Shown piece by piece: positions 53,942 through 62,828 of a DNA stretch of 64,000 bases (position 1 is its first letter; each line of letters begins with the position of its first letter). Under the pieces are notes generated by a model. The model made no database searches. It saw nothing but the letters and a program-made list of their open reading frames with translations, and was not told the DNA's origin. A program made the translations under genes and the position numbers. Source of the DNA: Acidobacteriota bacterium. GTDB taxonomy: Bacteria; Acidobacteriota; Blastocatellia; Pyrinomonadales; Pyrinomonadaceae. Location: the NCBI GenBank assembly GCA_003222975.1, contig QHXN01000021.1:1-64000 (forward strand), written 5' to 3'.

Positions 53942-55492
53942 ATGAAGAAATCACAGCTATTCGTCATCCTCGCGCTCTGGTCGCTGCTGATGCCGATCAA
54001 CCTGGCGACGAAAGACCCGAGCAAGAGCTTCTTCGGCGGCCTGCCCTGGTGGGGCTGGGGCGGCATCGGCCTCCTCCTCATCGTCACCGCCGTCGCGTTC
54101 GCGGTGAACGACTCGCGGCGCGCGCGCCTCCTGCTCGAAGAGCCTCTGCCGCCGAAGCCCGAAGAGGACGGGGGGCGCATCAAGCTCACTAAAGAGCAGT
54201 TGGAGAAGTACGACCCCGACGGGCCGAACTACCCGCACCCGGTCGTCATCACGGAGCGCTGCATCGGCTGCCACGCCTGCGTTGATGCTTGTCCCCACGA
54301 CGTGCTCGCCATCGTCAACGGCGTCTCCACGCCCGTTGCCCGCGACCAGTGCATGGAGGATACCTCGTGCCAGGTCGAGTGCCCCGTCAACCCGAAGGCG
54401 TGCATCGTCGTCAACACGGACAAGAAGATTCCGCCGCGCAAAGTCCCGAACCGCGATGCGAAATTCATGACGAACGTCCCCGGCTGCTTCATCATCGGCG
54501 ACGTGTCGGGTACGCCGCTCATCAAGAACGCGACGAACGAGGGCACCGACTGCGTCAAGTTCATCCACGAGGAGCTTCGCAACGGCACGCCGCCCGAACC
54601 CAAATCAAACGTCGAGGTCGCCATCATCGGCATCGGCCCGGCAGGGCTGTCCGCCGCCATCACCGCGCAGCAGCTCGGCCTCTCCTACGTCGGCATCGAG
54701 CAGGACAAGGTGCTCGCCACAATCGAGGCTTACCCCGCGAACAAGTACGTCTTCTTCAAGCCGGAGACGATGGAAGCCCGCGGCGGCATCAAGCCTGAAG
54801 GATTGGGGCAGCAGCGCGAGTCAATACTCGAAGAGTGGACACGCGCGATGCGCGAGACGGGCGTCTCGATTAACGAGTTGGAGAGCTGCAAGTCTGTGAA
54901 GAAGGCGGAGGACGGCGACTACTTCGTCGTCCAGACCGAGCAGGGCGCGGAGAAGAAGAAGGTGACGTACAACGCTCGTCGCGTCGTGCTCGCCCTCGGC
55001 AACCGCGGCACGCCGATGAAGCTGAGGGTCGCGGGCGAGGAGATGAAGGTCACGCGCGACGGGAAGACTTCCGACAAGGTGATGTACAAACTGACCGACC
55101 CCGAAGATTACCGCCGGAAGCGCATCATCGTCGTCGGCGCGGGCAACTCGGCCATCGAGGCGGCGGTTGATCTGGTGGCAACGCGCCAGGGCGACCAGAT
55201 AACTTTCCGCTCGGACTCGGAGATCAACGACGTGACGCTCGTCATACGTAGTGACATGAAGAACGACCTCAAGTTCGGCAACAAGCTACAGGTTTACGAC
55301 TGCATAGACGAGGGCAGGATTAAGGTCTTCTTCGGCACGGGCATCAAGGAGATCAAGGACGACGAGGTCGTTCTGATGAACGCGCGCACCGAGGAGGTCA
55401 AGACCACCGTGCCGAACGATTACATCTTCGCCATGATCGGCGGCGACCGCCCGACCAAGTTCCTCGAAGGCATCGGCATCAAGATCGGCTGA
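53942..55492 (+). CDS. Membrane-anchored ferredoxin-flavoprotein (thioredoxin-reductase-like)
   Basis: The product is 516 aa. Two N-terminal hydrophobic helices (about 5-22, 36-56) precede a dicluster ferredoxin: CIGCHACVDACP (Cys107/110/113/117), then Cys137, Cys143, Cys147 and Cys154. The rest is a two-dinucleotide-domain flavoprotein with FAD loop IGIGPAGLSAAI (about 229-240) and NAD(P) loop IVVGAGNSAIEAA (about 395-407). The redox-active Cys pair of thioredoxin reductase is not visible. It probably moves electrons between NAD(P)H and Fe-S partners at the membrane, feeding the cytochromes. A strong terminator follows. Confidence 0.87.
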   Translation: MKKSQLFVILALWSLLMPINLATKDPSKSFFGGLPWWGWGGIGLLLIVTAVAFAVNDSRRARLLLEEPLPPKPEEDGGRIKLTKEQLEKYDPDGPNYPHPVVITERCIGCHACVDACPHDVLAIVNGVSTPVARDQCMEDTSCQVECPVNPKACIVVNTDKKIPPRKVPNRDAKFMTNVPGCFIIGDVSGTPLIKNATNEGTDCVKFIHEELRNGTPPEPKSNVEVAIIGIGPAGLSAAITAQQLGLSYVGIEQDKVLATIEAYPANKYVFFKPETMEARGGIKPEGLGQQRESILEEWTRAMRETGVSINELESCKSVKKAEDGDYFVVQTEQGAEKKKVTYNARRVVLALGNRGTPMKLRVAGEEMKVTRDGKTSDKVMYKLTDPEDYRRKRIIVVGAGNSAIEAAVDLVATRQGDQITFRSDSEINDVTLVIRSDMKNDLKFGNKLQVYDCIDEGRIKVFFGTGIKEIKDDEVVLMNARTEEVKTTVPNDYIFAMIGGDRPTKFLEGIGIKIG

Positions 55493-55515
55493 GGCCGCGG
55501 AACTCTCAAGCCCAA

Positions 55516-55568
55516 AGAGAAGAGGCGTGCCCCCTCGATGGAAGGCACGCCTCTTCTCTCTCTTTCCT
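55516..55568 (+). terminator. Intrinsic terminator of the three-gene redox operon
   Basis: AGAGAAGAGGCGTGCC (55516-55531) and GGCACGCCTCTTCTCT (55544-55559) make a perfect 16-bp stem with a 12-nt loop. A pyrimidine run (CTCTCTTTCCT) follows. Confidence 0.85.
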
Positions 55569-55596
55569 AAAGCAGGTAGCGGTTGGGCGTGGCCTG

Positions 55597-55653
55597 TTCA
55601 GAGTTCACGCTTCAGCGTGTTCAGGCGGACAGCCTGAACTCTGAACTCTGAAC
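55597..55653. repeat. Heptad hairpin element, CTCTGAA family
   Basis: The right arm (about 55632-55653) has units TGAACTC/TGAACTC/TGAAC after GCC. The left arm (about 55597-55632) begins GTTCAGAGTTCA and contains its own small hairpin (CACGCTTCAGCGTG) before TTCAGGC. It lies between convergent genes, just past the terminator. Confidence 0.75.
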
Positions 55654-55691
55654 CCGGAGCACTCCCGACCGCACGCAGCTATATAGTCTCG

Positions 55692-56216
55692 CTACTGTTC
55701 GTTCCCAAGCTCCGGCACGGGCCGCCCCATTGACTGGTAGATTTGGACGATCTCGTCCATCTTGTCGCGCGCGTCCTTGTTGGTCGGGTCGTAGCGCAGG
55801 CCGCGCCTGTAGTCGGCGAGCGCGAACTTGTAGAGCACGGGCATGCCCTTGTCGCGGAAGAAGTCCGCACGCTCGAAGTAGGCGGCGGCTGCGGCCTTCT
55901 TGTCGGCCTCGCCCGCGCCCGGCGCTTTGGCCTTCGCCTCGGCCTTCTGAATCTTCGCGTCCAGTTCCGGCGTCTCGACCGGCGGCTTGGCCGCAGAGCC
56001 GGACGCCGGCGCGCCCGACGCTGCGCCGCCGGGCGCGGCCATGTTGCCGCCGTGCGACGAGACGACGCCGACGTTCGACGAGTTAGCGCCGCCGGCCTGT
56101 GCGGCGTTGGCCGCCGAGTTGGAGTTCTGCGTGGACGTTGACGCGGGCGGGTTGTTGCCGCAGGCCGCCAGCAGCGAGTAAACGATGACGGCGAAGAGCA
56201 GGAAGAGCTTCTGCAT
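55692..56216 (-). CDS. Lipoprotein with TPR-like C-terminus
   Basis: The start at 56216 (MQKLFLLFAVIVYSLLAACG) gives a signal peptide with lipobox LAAC. Next is an Ala/Gly/Ser/Asn-rich linker (about 20-95), then a helical region with one or two TPR-like units (YFERADFFRDKGMPVLYKFA). It has 174 aa. No haem site is present. It lies at the distal end of the - strand cytochrome genes and may be a periplasmic scaffold for them; I do not recognise a family. Confidence 0.7.
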   Translation of the reverse strand: MQKLFLLFAVIVYSLLAACGNNPPASTSTQNSNSAANAAQAGGANSSNVGVVSSHGGNMAAPGGAASGAPASGSAAKPPVETPELDAKIQKAEAKAKAPGAGEADKKAAAAAYFERADFFRDKGMPVLYKFALADYRRGLRYDPTNKDARDKMDEIVQIYQSMGRPVPELGNEQ

Positions 56217-56327
56217 TTCGGACGACTCCTGGGAAGAATTCTGCCGGACGATGATAGCGCGAAGGTTCGCCGGAGTCACTCGAAACCGGCGAACCTTCGC
56301 GCGTCGCTCAGAGAATTTCCGACGACC

Positions 56328-56924
56328 TCACTTGCCCGTGTGGCACTTGGCGCAGTCGTTCGTGGAAGGGGCGTTGATTCCCTTCCGCGCCTCGAGGGCC
56401 TGGTCGTGGCAACTGTTGCAGTTGCGGTGAAAGGCCGCGTCGTTCGTCAGCGGGGTCGGGTCTGTGTCGCCTTCGAAAGTGACCTGCGGGATTTCGGCCA
56501 GGAGCTTTGGCTTGTCGCCCTCCTGCGCGTGGCAGGCGCGGCAGTTCTGCACGTCGGGCGTCTTCGGGTCTTTGGCCGTCTCGGCTGTGAGCGTGACGGT
56601 GCGGTCTGCCGGGTAGGCCGTCTTATCGGGCGGATGCTTCGCGGCCTCGGAGGCGGGCTGCTCCGTGTGGTGGCACTCGATGCAGGCGATTGGCTTCGTG
56701 CCGTCAATGCTGTAGTTCTTCGTCGCGTGATTGACGTGGTTGAAGGTGACGGCGAGCGCTTTGGCCTTGTCCTTCTTGGGGTCGGTCGAGAGTTTGTAAA
56801 CGTCCTGCGGCGTCTTGCCGTCGGCGATCAGTGCACCCGCGCCGGACTTGAGGGCGCGGGAGTTACAGCCGATGACGACGCAGAGGAGGCACGCGAGCGT
56901 GGCCGATACGATTAAGAGTTTCAT
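56328..56924 (-). CDS. Tetrahaem cytochrome c lipoprotein (cytochrome c3-like)
   Basis: The product is 198 aa with a lipoprotein signal (lipobox VIGC at about 17-20) and four CXXCH sites: CIECH, CRACH, CNSCH, CAKCH. Additional His residues (FNHVNHAT, CHH) could be sixth ligands, giving bis-His low-potential haems as in the class III family. It is probably an outer-face electron carrier for the larger cytochromes upstream. Confidence 0.9.
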   Translation of the reverse strand: MKLLIVSATLACLLCVVIGCNSRALKSGAGALIADGKTPQDVYKLSTDPKKDKAKALAVTFNHVNHATKNYSIDGTKPIACIECHHTEQPASEAAKHPPDKTAYPADRTVTLTAETAKDPKTPDVQNCRACHAQEGDKPKLLAEIPQVTFEGDTDPTPLTNDAAFHRNCNSCHDQALEARKGINAPSTNDCAKCHTGK

Positions 56925-57126
56925 GGGCGATTTTCCTTGAGAGTTGGCTCATTCGTTCGAGATTCAAAAGAGCTTCGCGCGGGAGAGCGTGACTCACCTA
57001 TCGCGTTTGAAAGCGATCAAGTTTTCACAGAATCCGTCTGGGAGATGTGCGGAATGATAGACGCGCCCCCGAACCTTGTCAAACTTTTTAATTTCCGGGA
57101 CGCCGAATCCACGTCCCGGCGGTGCT

Positions 57127-58089
57127 TCAGAAGCGGAAGGTCTGCCCCGTGTGGCAGCGCTTGCAGGCCGAGAAGTCGTCGCCGCCGAAGGCGCGCCGGT
57201 TGTTGTGACAGCTCATGCACGCCTGCGCGCGCCCCGCGCCGAAGTGCTGCGTGGGCCGGGGGGCTGTGACCTGCTGCGTGCGCGGGACGCCGGAGCGAAC
57301 CTGGTGGCAGTCGTTGCATGAAAGGCCCTGGCGCGGGCCGTGGCCGGCGTGTGTGAAGTTGACGCGGTAGGCCAGCGAGCCTGTGGACGCGCGCCCGTAG
57401 CCGCCCTGCGCGTGGCAGAGGCCGCAGGAGCCGATGTTGCGCCCGCCCGACTGCGCGTTCGGCGTGTGGCACTGGTAGCAGTTGTTGTGCGCGGCGAGGC
57501 CGACGGGAATCGAAACCGCGACGCCGCGCCGCATCGGCTGGTGACAGGCGGAACAACCCTGCTGGGGTTGCGCCTCGCCGCTCATGTGCTGCAAGTGGTC
57601 GAAGCGCATGCCGAAGTTCTTCAGGCCGGGGAAGGCTTTGAGCGGCGGGTTGTTCGACTCGACGTTCGTGTGGCAGTTAAGGCACAGCGCGCTGCCTGAA
57701 GTAGTGAACTGTGCGGTGTGACAGTCCGTGCAGGCCTTGTGGCCGGGCAGACGTGGCTCAGCCGAGTTGTCCTCGCGGCGGTGGCAAGAGTCGCACGCGA
57801 GCGAGGCGTGCTGCGGGATGGAGTGCGAGAAGTTCGAGCCTTCGCCTTGCGCCGCGGCGTCGAGCGGCGCGGCGAGTCGTGCGGCGCGCGCCGATGCCGT
57901 TGAAGCGGGCGCGCGCCTGCCGGCGGCGAACGCCAGGAGGAAGCCTGTTGCGACGAGCAGCAGAATGACACGCGGGAGCAGGCGCGGGCCGAACGACGCG
58001 CGCGTCGTGCGCGAGTGTGACGCGTCGCGCGTCGGGCGCGTGTGTTCGGGCGCTCTGATTTGTTCGTCCGTGTCCGGCAGGTCTGTCAT
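57127..58089 (-). CDS. Nonahaem cytochrome c, membrane-anchored
   Basis: The product is 320 aa. After a ~38-residue N-terminal cytoplasmic stretch, one hydrophobic helix (about 40-57) anchors an outer domain with nine CXXCH sites: CDSCH, CTDCH, CLNCH, CSACH, CYQCH, CGLCH, CNDCH, CMSCH, CKRCH. The protein ends just past the last site. It starts 3 nt after the preceding nonahaem gene stop, so the two are surely co-transcribed. A 202-nt gap without a visible gene separates it from the tetrahaem gene. Confidence 0.92.
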   Translation of the reverse strand: MTDLPDTDEQIRAPEHTRPTRDASHSRTTRASFGPRLLPRVILLLVATGFLLAFAAGRRAPASTASARAARLAAPLDAAAQGEGSNFSHSIPQHASLACDSCHRREDNSAEPRLPGHKACTDCHTAQFTTSGSALCLNCHTNVESNNPPLKAFPGLKNFGMRFDHLQHMSGEAQPQQGCSACHQPMRRGVAVSIPVGLAAHNNCYQCHTPNAQSGGRNIGSCGLCHAQGGYGRASTGSLAYRVNFTHAGHGPRQGLSCNDCHQVRSGVPRTQQVTAPRPTQHFGAGRAQACMSCHNNRRAFGGDDFSACKRCHTGQTFRF

Positions 58090-58092
58090 GTC

Positions 58093-59283
58093 TTACTTAG
58101 AGACGGCGTCGAGGTGCGACTTAGGCACCTGCGCCTTGCCGTAATTGATGTGGCACTTCGTGCACTGGAAAGTCGGGTCGGCCTCGCGCTTGCCGACCTC
58201 CTCGTTGAGAATCTTCTTCGGCCTCGGGTTGATGTGGCAGCCGGAGCCGCCGCACGTCAGTACGGGAACCTTGATGGTCTTCTCGTCGAGCAGGCTGATG
58301 GCCGTGATGTTGATGTGGCAACTCGTGCAGCCGCGCGACTGGTGTTTGTCTTCCTCGTGCGAGAAGGTGGCCGAGTCGCGCCGCAGCAGCTTGCGGATGA
58401 TGAACGGGTCTGTGATTCCTGCCTTTGCAGCGGTCTGCGCGTCGGCATCTTTGCCGGGCGGCGCGGGTGTCTTCCCCTGCGGCAGAAGCCTGTGGCAGCC
58501 CGCGCAGTCGGAGGCGAGCGGCTTTTCGCCGCCGTCCTGCCAGTGACAGTTGAAGCACGACTCGTGGCCCGAAGGGGTCGTCTTGAACGTGCCGTCCTCC
58601 AGCACTAGCGCGCCCGCGGCAGGCGTCGCCGCGGGCTTGTTCTGCTGGTGGTAAGTCTGGTGACAGATCGAGCAACTGTCAACGGGCTTCTTCTCGCCCT
58701 GCGGCTCGAACGACGCGCGGACGAGAGGGATGCCCTCCGCCTTGAATGAAGGCATGAAGCGGGCCATCACGTCCTGGTGTCGGTCGTGCGGGAAATTCAA
58801 CGAGAACTCCGACTGAACGCCCTTCGCCTTCTCCGACTTCGAGAAAGCACCCGCGGGGTTCTCGAACGGGAAGCGACCGCCCGTGCGCGGCGAGACGACC
58901 GTGTGGCAGACCGCGCAGATCGCGGGGCGCGCGCCTCTGAAGAACTGCTGCCGGTGGCAGTTGATGCAGGAGGCGTGTTCCGGGTAGTCGGTGATGTCCG
59001 GGAAGGCCGCTTCATGGTCGCGCGCCTGAGTCCAGTTCGCCGACGGAGTCTTGTGGCAGGAGTCGCAAGTCTCCTGCTGGTGCTGCGCGACGCGGTGCGA
59101 GAACTTCGTGTAATCAACGGCGGGGCGCGTGGCAACGGGCGCAGGGCGGCGAGCGCGGCCACGGCGCTGCTGCGGCGCGGGCGCGGCCTTCGCGGAGGCG
59201 TTCGAGGTGACGAAGCGCGGACAGACGAACGCCGCCGAGGCCAGCAGGAGCAGAGTCGCGAGCGTCAGTGTTCGGTGCTTCAT
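58093..59283 (-). CDS. Nonahaem cytochrome c with one CX4CH site
   Basis: The product is 396 aa with an N-terminal signal (about 1-30, LATLLLLASAAFVC). There are eight CXXCH sites (CDSCH, CINCH, CAVCH, CSICH, CFNCH, CAGCH, CTSCH, CTKCH) and one wider site CGGSGCH, a CX4CH motif known in some multihaem cytochromes. It is the first cytochrome gene of the - strand group. Partner proteins are the downstream nonahaem and tetrahaem cytochromes and CcsA/ResB upstream for haem attachment. Confidence 0.92.
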   Translation of the reverse strand: MKHRTLTLATLLLLASAAFVCPRFVTSNASAKAAPAPQQRRGRARRPAPVATRPAVDYTKFSHRVAQHQQETCDSCHKTPSANWTQARDHEAAFPDITDYPEHASCINCHRQQFFRGARPAICAVCHTVVSPRTGGRFPFENPAGAFSKSEKAKGVQSEFSLNFPHDRHQDVMARFMPSFKAEGIPLVRASFEPQGEKKPVDSCSICHQTYHQQNKPAATPAAGALVLEDGTFKTTPSGHESCFNCHWQDGGEKPLASDCAGCHRLLPQGKTPAPPGKDADAQTAAKAGITDPFIIRKLLRRDSATFSHEEDKHQSRGCTSCHINITAISLLDEKTIKVPVLTCGGSGCHINPRPKKILNEEVGKREADPTFQCTKCHINYGKAQVPKSHLDAVSK

Positions 59284-59459
59284 CCGGTCGAAGAAGGGTT
59301 AGGCCGGTTTTCGCCGTTCCCGGTTCGCGGCCAGAACGCGCGCCGGAACGTGTCTTAAGAGAAACCACCTGGCAGTAGTGCTCGGAAAAATAATTAAATG
59401 CCGGAAGCGGGTTGTAGCACAGTTAGAAAAGACTGACAACAGAATTCTTCACGACGCCT

Positions 59460-60245
59460 CTAATTACCCGACCCAGCGGCCTGCTGCCTGGGCGCGCTCA
59501 GCTCGACGAGGACGGAGTGTATCTGTTTCGGGATGGGCGGGAGCGCCGTCACCTGACAGTCCCAGAGGATGCCGCCCGTGCCGAGAGGCATCAGGTTGGA
59601 GATGTAGTAGCCGCCGGGCTTGATGCCCGTGAAATACGCCGCGCCCTTCTCGTCGGTCATCACGGACGAGACCCTGCCGGCCTTCTGCGCCGCCTGTTCG
59701 AGCCAGGCCCGCTTGCGCTTGAAGTATTCGGTGCGGACGTTCTTCAGAGGGAAGTTGACCGTGATCCACTTGAGGGCGAGCTTGTCGTTGTGGTATTTGC
59801 GCTGCCCCTCTTCGTAAGCGCGCTTGAACTCCGGCACGGTCTTGACGGCGTCCGCATACTCCGACTCGTACTCCGGGCAGTAGAGCGTGTCGCAGTCGTG
59901 CTTCGCCAGCCACTCGCGTAGCTGCGGACTCGCGCCTTGCAGGAACTCTTCGCGCCTGGGTGCGGCGGAGAATGCGTCGGCGTCGGACGCGCGCGCGCTG
60001 CGTTGGAGAAGGTAGAAGCGTTTGCGCTGGAGCGGCTTTCCGTCCGGTCCTGTGACCGTGATGCGGATGCCGGTCGTCACGTTGGGCGCGGAAGGCTGGG
60101 CGGGCGCTGCGCCCTGCGGCGTGTTCACCTTGCACGCGCCGGCTGCGGGCGCGGCGGTCTGAGCGCTGGCCGCGTACCCTCCGAGCAGGAGGGCGACGAT
60201 TGCCAGCGCGCTTGGGAGCGAAAACACAAGCCTGTCGGGTCTCAT
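59460..60245 (-). CDS. Secreted hypothetical protein with carboxypeptidase-regulatory-like fold
   Basis: The product is 261 aa with a signal peptide at about 1-29. A beta-strand pattern (GIRITVTGPDGKPLQRKRFYL and GAAYFTGIKPGGYYISNL) resembles a carboxypeptidase-regulatory/transthyretin domain interrupted by a helical, Lys/Glu-rich middle. There are a few Cys (for example HDCDTLYCPEYESEY) but no haem site. It lies between the cytochromes and the TPR protein and is probably part of the same envelope assembly. No family is recognised. Confidence 0.7.
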   Translation of the reverse strand: MRPDRLVFSLPSALAIVALLLGGYAASAQTAAPAAGACKVNTPQGAAPAQPSAPNVTTGIRITVTGPDGKPLQRKRFYLLQRSARASDADAFSAAPRREEFLQGASPQLREWLAKHDCDTLYCPEYESEYADAVKTVPEFKRAYEEGQRKYHNDKLALKWITVNFPLKNVRTEYFKRKRAWLEQAAQKAGRVSSVMTDEKGAAYFTGIKPGGYYISNLMPLGTGGILWDCQVTALPPIPKQIHSVLVELSAPRQQAAGSGN

Positions 60246-60324
60246 ATTTTCCTCAAGTCTGGTTTGCTCTCTGAAATCTGCGGCGAGGCTACAGTCCTTC
60301 GGAGTCTTCTTCGCTCAATCCGTC

Positions 60325-61080
60325 TCAAGATTTCTTCTGCCCCTTGCCGCCATCGCCTTCTGAAGAAGTCGGGCTGCGCCGCGCCTTCTCGATCTCCTCG
60401 CGGAGCTGCGAGAGGTCGTCGTTCTGCGGGTTGATCTTTTCGAGGCGGGCGAGTGTCGCCTGCGCGCCGCCGATGTCGCCGGTCTTGGCGAGGACGAGCG
60501 TCAGGTTGTGGAGCGTCGGCACGTGGTTCGGGTCGTACTGGAGCGCGCGCCGGAATTCCGCGACCGCCTTTTCGGGCTGCGGCGGGTCGCGCAGGAAGTA
60601 GGTCAAACCGAGGTCGGAGCGAACGCCCACGTCTTCAGGTTTTTTCGCGAGCGCCTCGTTGTACCAGCGCTCGGCCACGTCGAAGCGGCGGGCCTCAAAG
60701 TTGGCGTTGCCGAGCTTGACGAGCGTATCGTAATCGCCGGGGCGGAGCTGGTTGGCCTTGGTGAAAAAGTCTATCGCGTCTTCGGCCTGCCCCGCTTCGA
60801 GGCTCGCCGTGCCGGCCTCGACCTGCGCATCAAAGTCCTTCGGGTCTTGTCTCGCGCCCCGCGTCGCGTGCTCTATGGACGACTGCGAGCGCTGATTGTC
60901 TTTCGTGCCGTCCGCCGGCAGCGCAGGGTGATCCGGCGGCAGCCCGCCGGCCTGCTCTTCGTCGGCGGCGGCGACGCGCCGCACGGGCTGATTCTGGTTG
61001 ACGTACACGACGAGGTGGAAGGCTATGAGATAGCCGAGCAGCAGTCCGACGGCGGCGAAGAGGATGTTTTCGCGGTTCAT
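60325..61080 (-). CDS. Membrane-anchored TPR protein near ccsA
   Basis: The product is 251 aa. An N-terminal transmembrane helix (about 7-27) precedes about four TPR units (about 80-225, for example AIDFFTKANQLRPGDYDTLV and AVAEFRRALQYDPNHVPTLH) and a charged tail. The layout recalls CcmI/NrfG-type proteins that present apocytochromes to the haem ligation machinery, fitting its place next to ccsA. This role is inferred from context. Confidence 0.8.
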   Translation of the reverse strand: MNRENILFAAVGLLLGYLIAFHLVVYVNQNQPVRRVAAADEEQAGGLPPDHPALPADGTKDNQRSQSSIEHATRGARQDPKDFDAQVEAGTASLEAGQAEDAIDFFTKANQLRPGDYDTLVKLGNANFEARRFDVAERWYNEALAKKPEDVGVRSDLGLTYFLRDPPQPEKAVAEFRRALQYDPNHVPTLHNLTLVLAKTGDIGGAQATLARLEKINPQNDDLSQLREEIEKARRSPTSSEGDGGKGQKKS

Positions 61081-61089
61081 AAGTTGCTT

Positions 61090-61168
61090 CGTAAACCGTG
61101 AACCGTAAACCGTGACAAGAGAAATCTGTTTTTACACGTCGCGGTTTACGGTTCACGGTTTACGGCTT
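61090..61168. repeat. Heptad hairpin element, GTAAACC/GTGAACC family (copy 4)
   Basis: The left arm (61090-61119) is GTAAACCGTGAACCGTAAACCGTGAC-type; the right arm (61137-61168) is GTCGCGGTTTACGGTTCACGGTTTACGG-type. The loop is about 17 nt. Its loop and inner arms are the reverse complement of copy 1 (3091-3196) with few changes. It lies between ccsA and the TPR gene and ends about 9 nt before the TPR start on the - strand. Confidence 0.9.
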
Positions 61169-62828
61169 ATGCGTATGAGTGCAGGCCCGGCAGCAGGTAA
61201 CTCACCCCCAGGTAGGTGAAGACGATCAGGAGGAAGGCGACGATGGCGAAGTAGGCAGACGCCCGCCCCGTCCACCCGCGCGATATCCTGACGTGGAGGA
61301 AGCCGCCGTAGGTCAACCACGCCACGAAAGCGCCCGTCTCTTTGGAGTCCCATCCCCAGTAGCGGCCCCACGACTCGTTGGCCCAGATCGCGCCCGTCAT
61401 CAGCAGCAGGGCGAGTCCGGCGAACACGACCCCGCCCGTCTTGTACATCAGAGAGTCTATCTTCTCCTTCGGCGGCAGGGCGAAGCGCAAGCGTTCGGTC
61501 TTGAAGCCGAAGATGATGACGAAGAGCGTGCCCGCGAAGGCGGTGATGAGCGCGGCCAGCTCGACGGGGTTGGCGTTGAGGCTCAGGAACAGCTCGTCCT
61601 GCCGCTGGCCGGCGAACCTTGCCGCCTCGCCTTCGAGCTTGGCCGGGTCAATCGTCGCCACCTGTGCCGGCGGGACTCCGTCCTGCTGGGCCATCCAGAC
61701 GCCGAACCTGTAGAACTGCTGCGTGTTGATGCAGGCCGTCTCAGCCGGGCGACCGTCGGCGCAGACGGCGACGTGCTTGAGCGTCTTGACCTGCCACACG
61801 AGCAGGACGATGGCGAGCGCCTGCGCGACGAGCGCCGCCTTGATGAGATACCAGCCCCAACGTTGATACGACTTAACATTCGGAGCCTTCTGCTCGTCCG
61901 AGAAGGCATAAGTGCCGAAGAGGACGACTACGCCGAGCAGGAGCAGGCCCGCGATGATGAGCAGCGGGCCGACGAAGGGGATGTCCGCGCGCAGGGGCAC
62001 GGGCATGTGCGGCGGAAGAAACGTCGCGGCGGCGTAAGTCCCCGTCGTGAGGATGGGGAATGTTCCCAGCGGGCCGCCAATCGTCGAGATGATCGCAATC
62101 GCGAAGACGCTCGACCAGAAGGCCATCGCCTCGACCTTCACGCCGTCCTTCAAGAGATAGACCACGGCGGTGGCGAAGCACACCAGCGCGATGCCGTAGG
62201 TGAGCGACGCGATGCCGACGTGGATGGGCCGCCAGTAGGAGTCGAGCACGGGCTGGAGGCCGAGTATGTCATCGCCGATGAAGCGCGCGAGTATGAGAAT
62301 CAGCGCGGCCAGCGGCAGGGAGACCGCGCCGAGGAAGCGGAAGTTCTTGCGGTGCGCGATGAGCAGCGTCGTCATGCCTGCGCCGAAGGCGAAGGCGAGC
62401 GACAGGTCGTAGAGGTTCGCGAACGGGATGTTGCGGAAGACCCAGGGCCACTCGGCCACGGGCTTGCCCTGCTGGAGCCAGATCGAAACGTCGTGCTCGC
62501 GGTAGGCGACCCAGCGCGTGAGCCAGCTCGCGAGGTTCATCAGCACTCCCACGGTCGCGCACGCCAGGCCGACGCGCTCGAACAGGCGCGAGGGCGCGTA
62601 GAGGTTCAGCAGGTAGAACGTGGCGGCGACGAGGTAGGCCGCGAGCGCGAGCATCATCAGCGCCCCGTCCGTGCTGAAGTGCTCCGGCCCGACCTTGATG
62701 CGGAGCAGCGTCAGCGCGCCCGCGCCCGTGAACGCAATCGCGGCGGGCAGGTAAGACGAAAGGCCCGCGCCCTGCAAACTGATCTCCGGCGTGCCCATGA
62801 CCGCGGGCTGCTTCATAACTTCGCTCAT
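61167..62828 (-). CDS. ccsA: Cytochrome c biogenesis protein CcsA (ResC), System II
   Basis: This polytopic membrane protein exports and presents haem for attachment to CXXCH motifs together with ResB. The tryptophan-rich WWD-type motif reads WGRYWGWDSKETGAFVAW, and conserved His residues flank it (for example in PIHVGIASLTYG). It has 553 aa and at least ten helices; the extra N-terminal membrane part and a ~90-residue outer loop (about 355-450) make it longer than minimal CcsA. It overlaps the resB stop by 4 nt. Confidence 0.92.
   Translation of the reverse strand: MSEVMKQPAVMGTPEISLQGAGLSSYLPAAIAFTGAGALTLLRIKVGPEHFSTDGALMMLALAAYLVAATFYLLNLYAPSRLFERVGLACATVGVLMNLASWLTRWVAYREHDVSIWLQQGKPVAEWPWVFRNIPFANLYDLSLAFAFGAGMTTLLIAHRKNFRFLGAVSLPLAALILILARFIGDDILGLQPVLDSYWRPIHVGIASLTYGIALVCFATAVVYLLKDGVKVEAMAFWSSVFAIAIISTIGGPLGTFPILTTGTYAAATFLPPHMPVPLRADIPFVGPLLIIAGLLLLGVVVLFGTYAFSDEQKAPNVKSYQRWGWYLIKAALVAQALAIVLLVWQVKTLKHVAVCADGRPAETACINTQQFYRFGVWMAQQDGVPPAQVATIDPAKLEGEAARFAGQRQDELFLSLNANPVELAALITAFAGTLFVIIFGFKTERLRFALPPKEKIDSLMYKTGGVVFAGLALLLMTGAIWANESWGRYWGWDSKETGAFVAWLTYGGFLHVRISRGWTGRASAYFAIVAFLLIVFTYLGVSYLLPGLHSYA

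Noticed and set aside
55516-55559. Counting the perfect hairpin after the redox operon as a heptad element
   Set aside because: Arms are perfect, have no 7-nt period, and a pyrimidine tail follows; it fits a normal intrinsic terminator.
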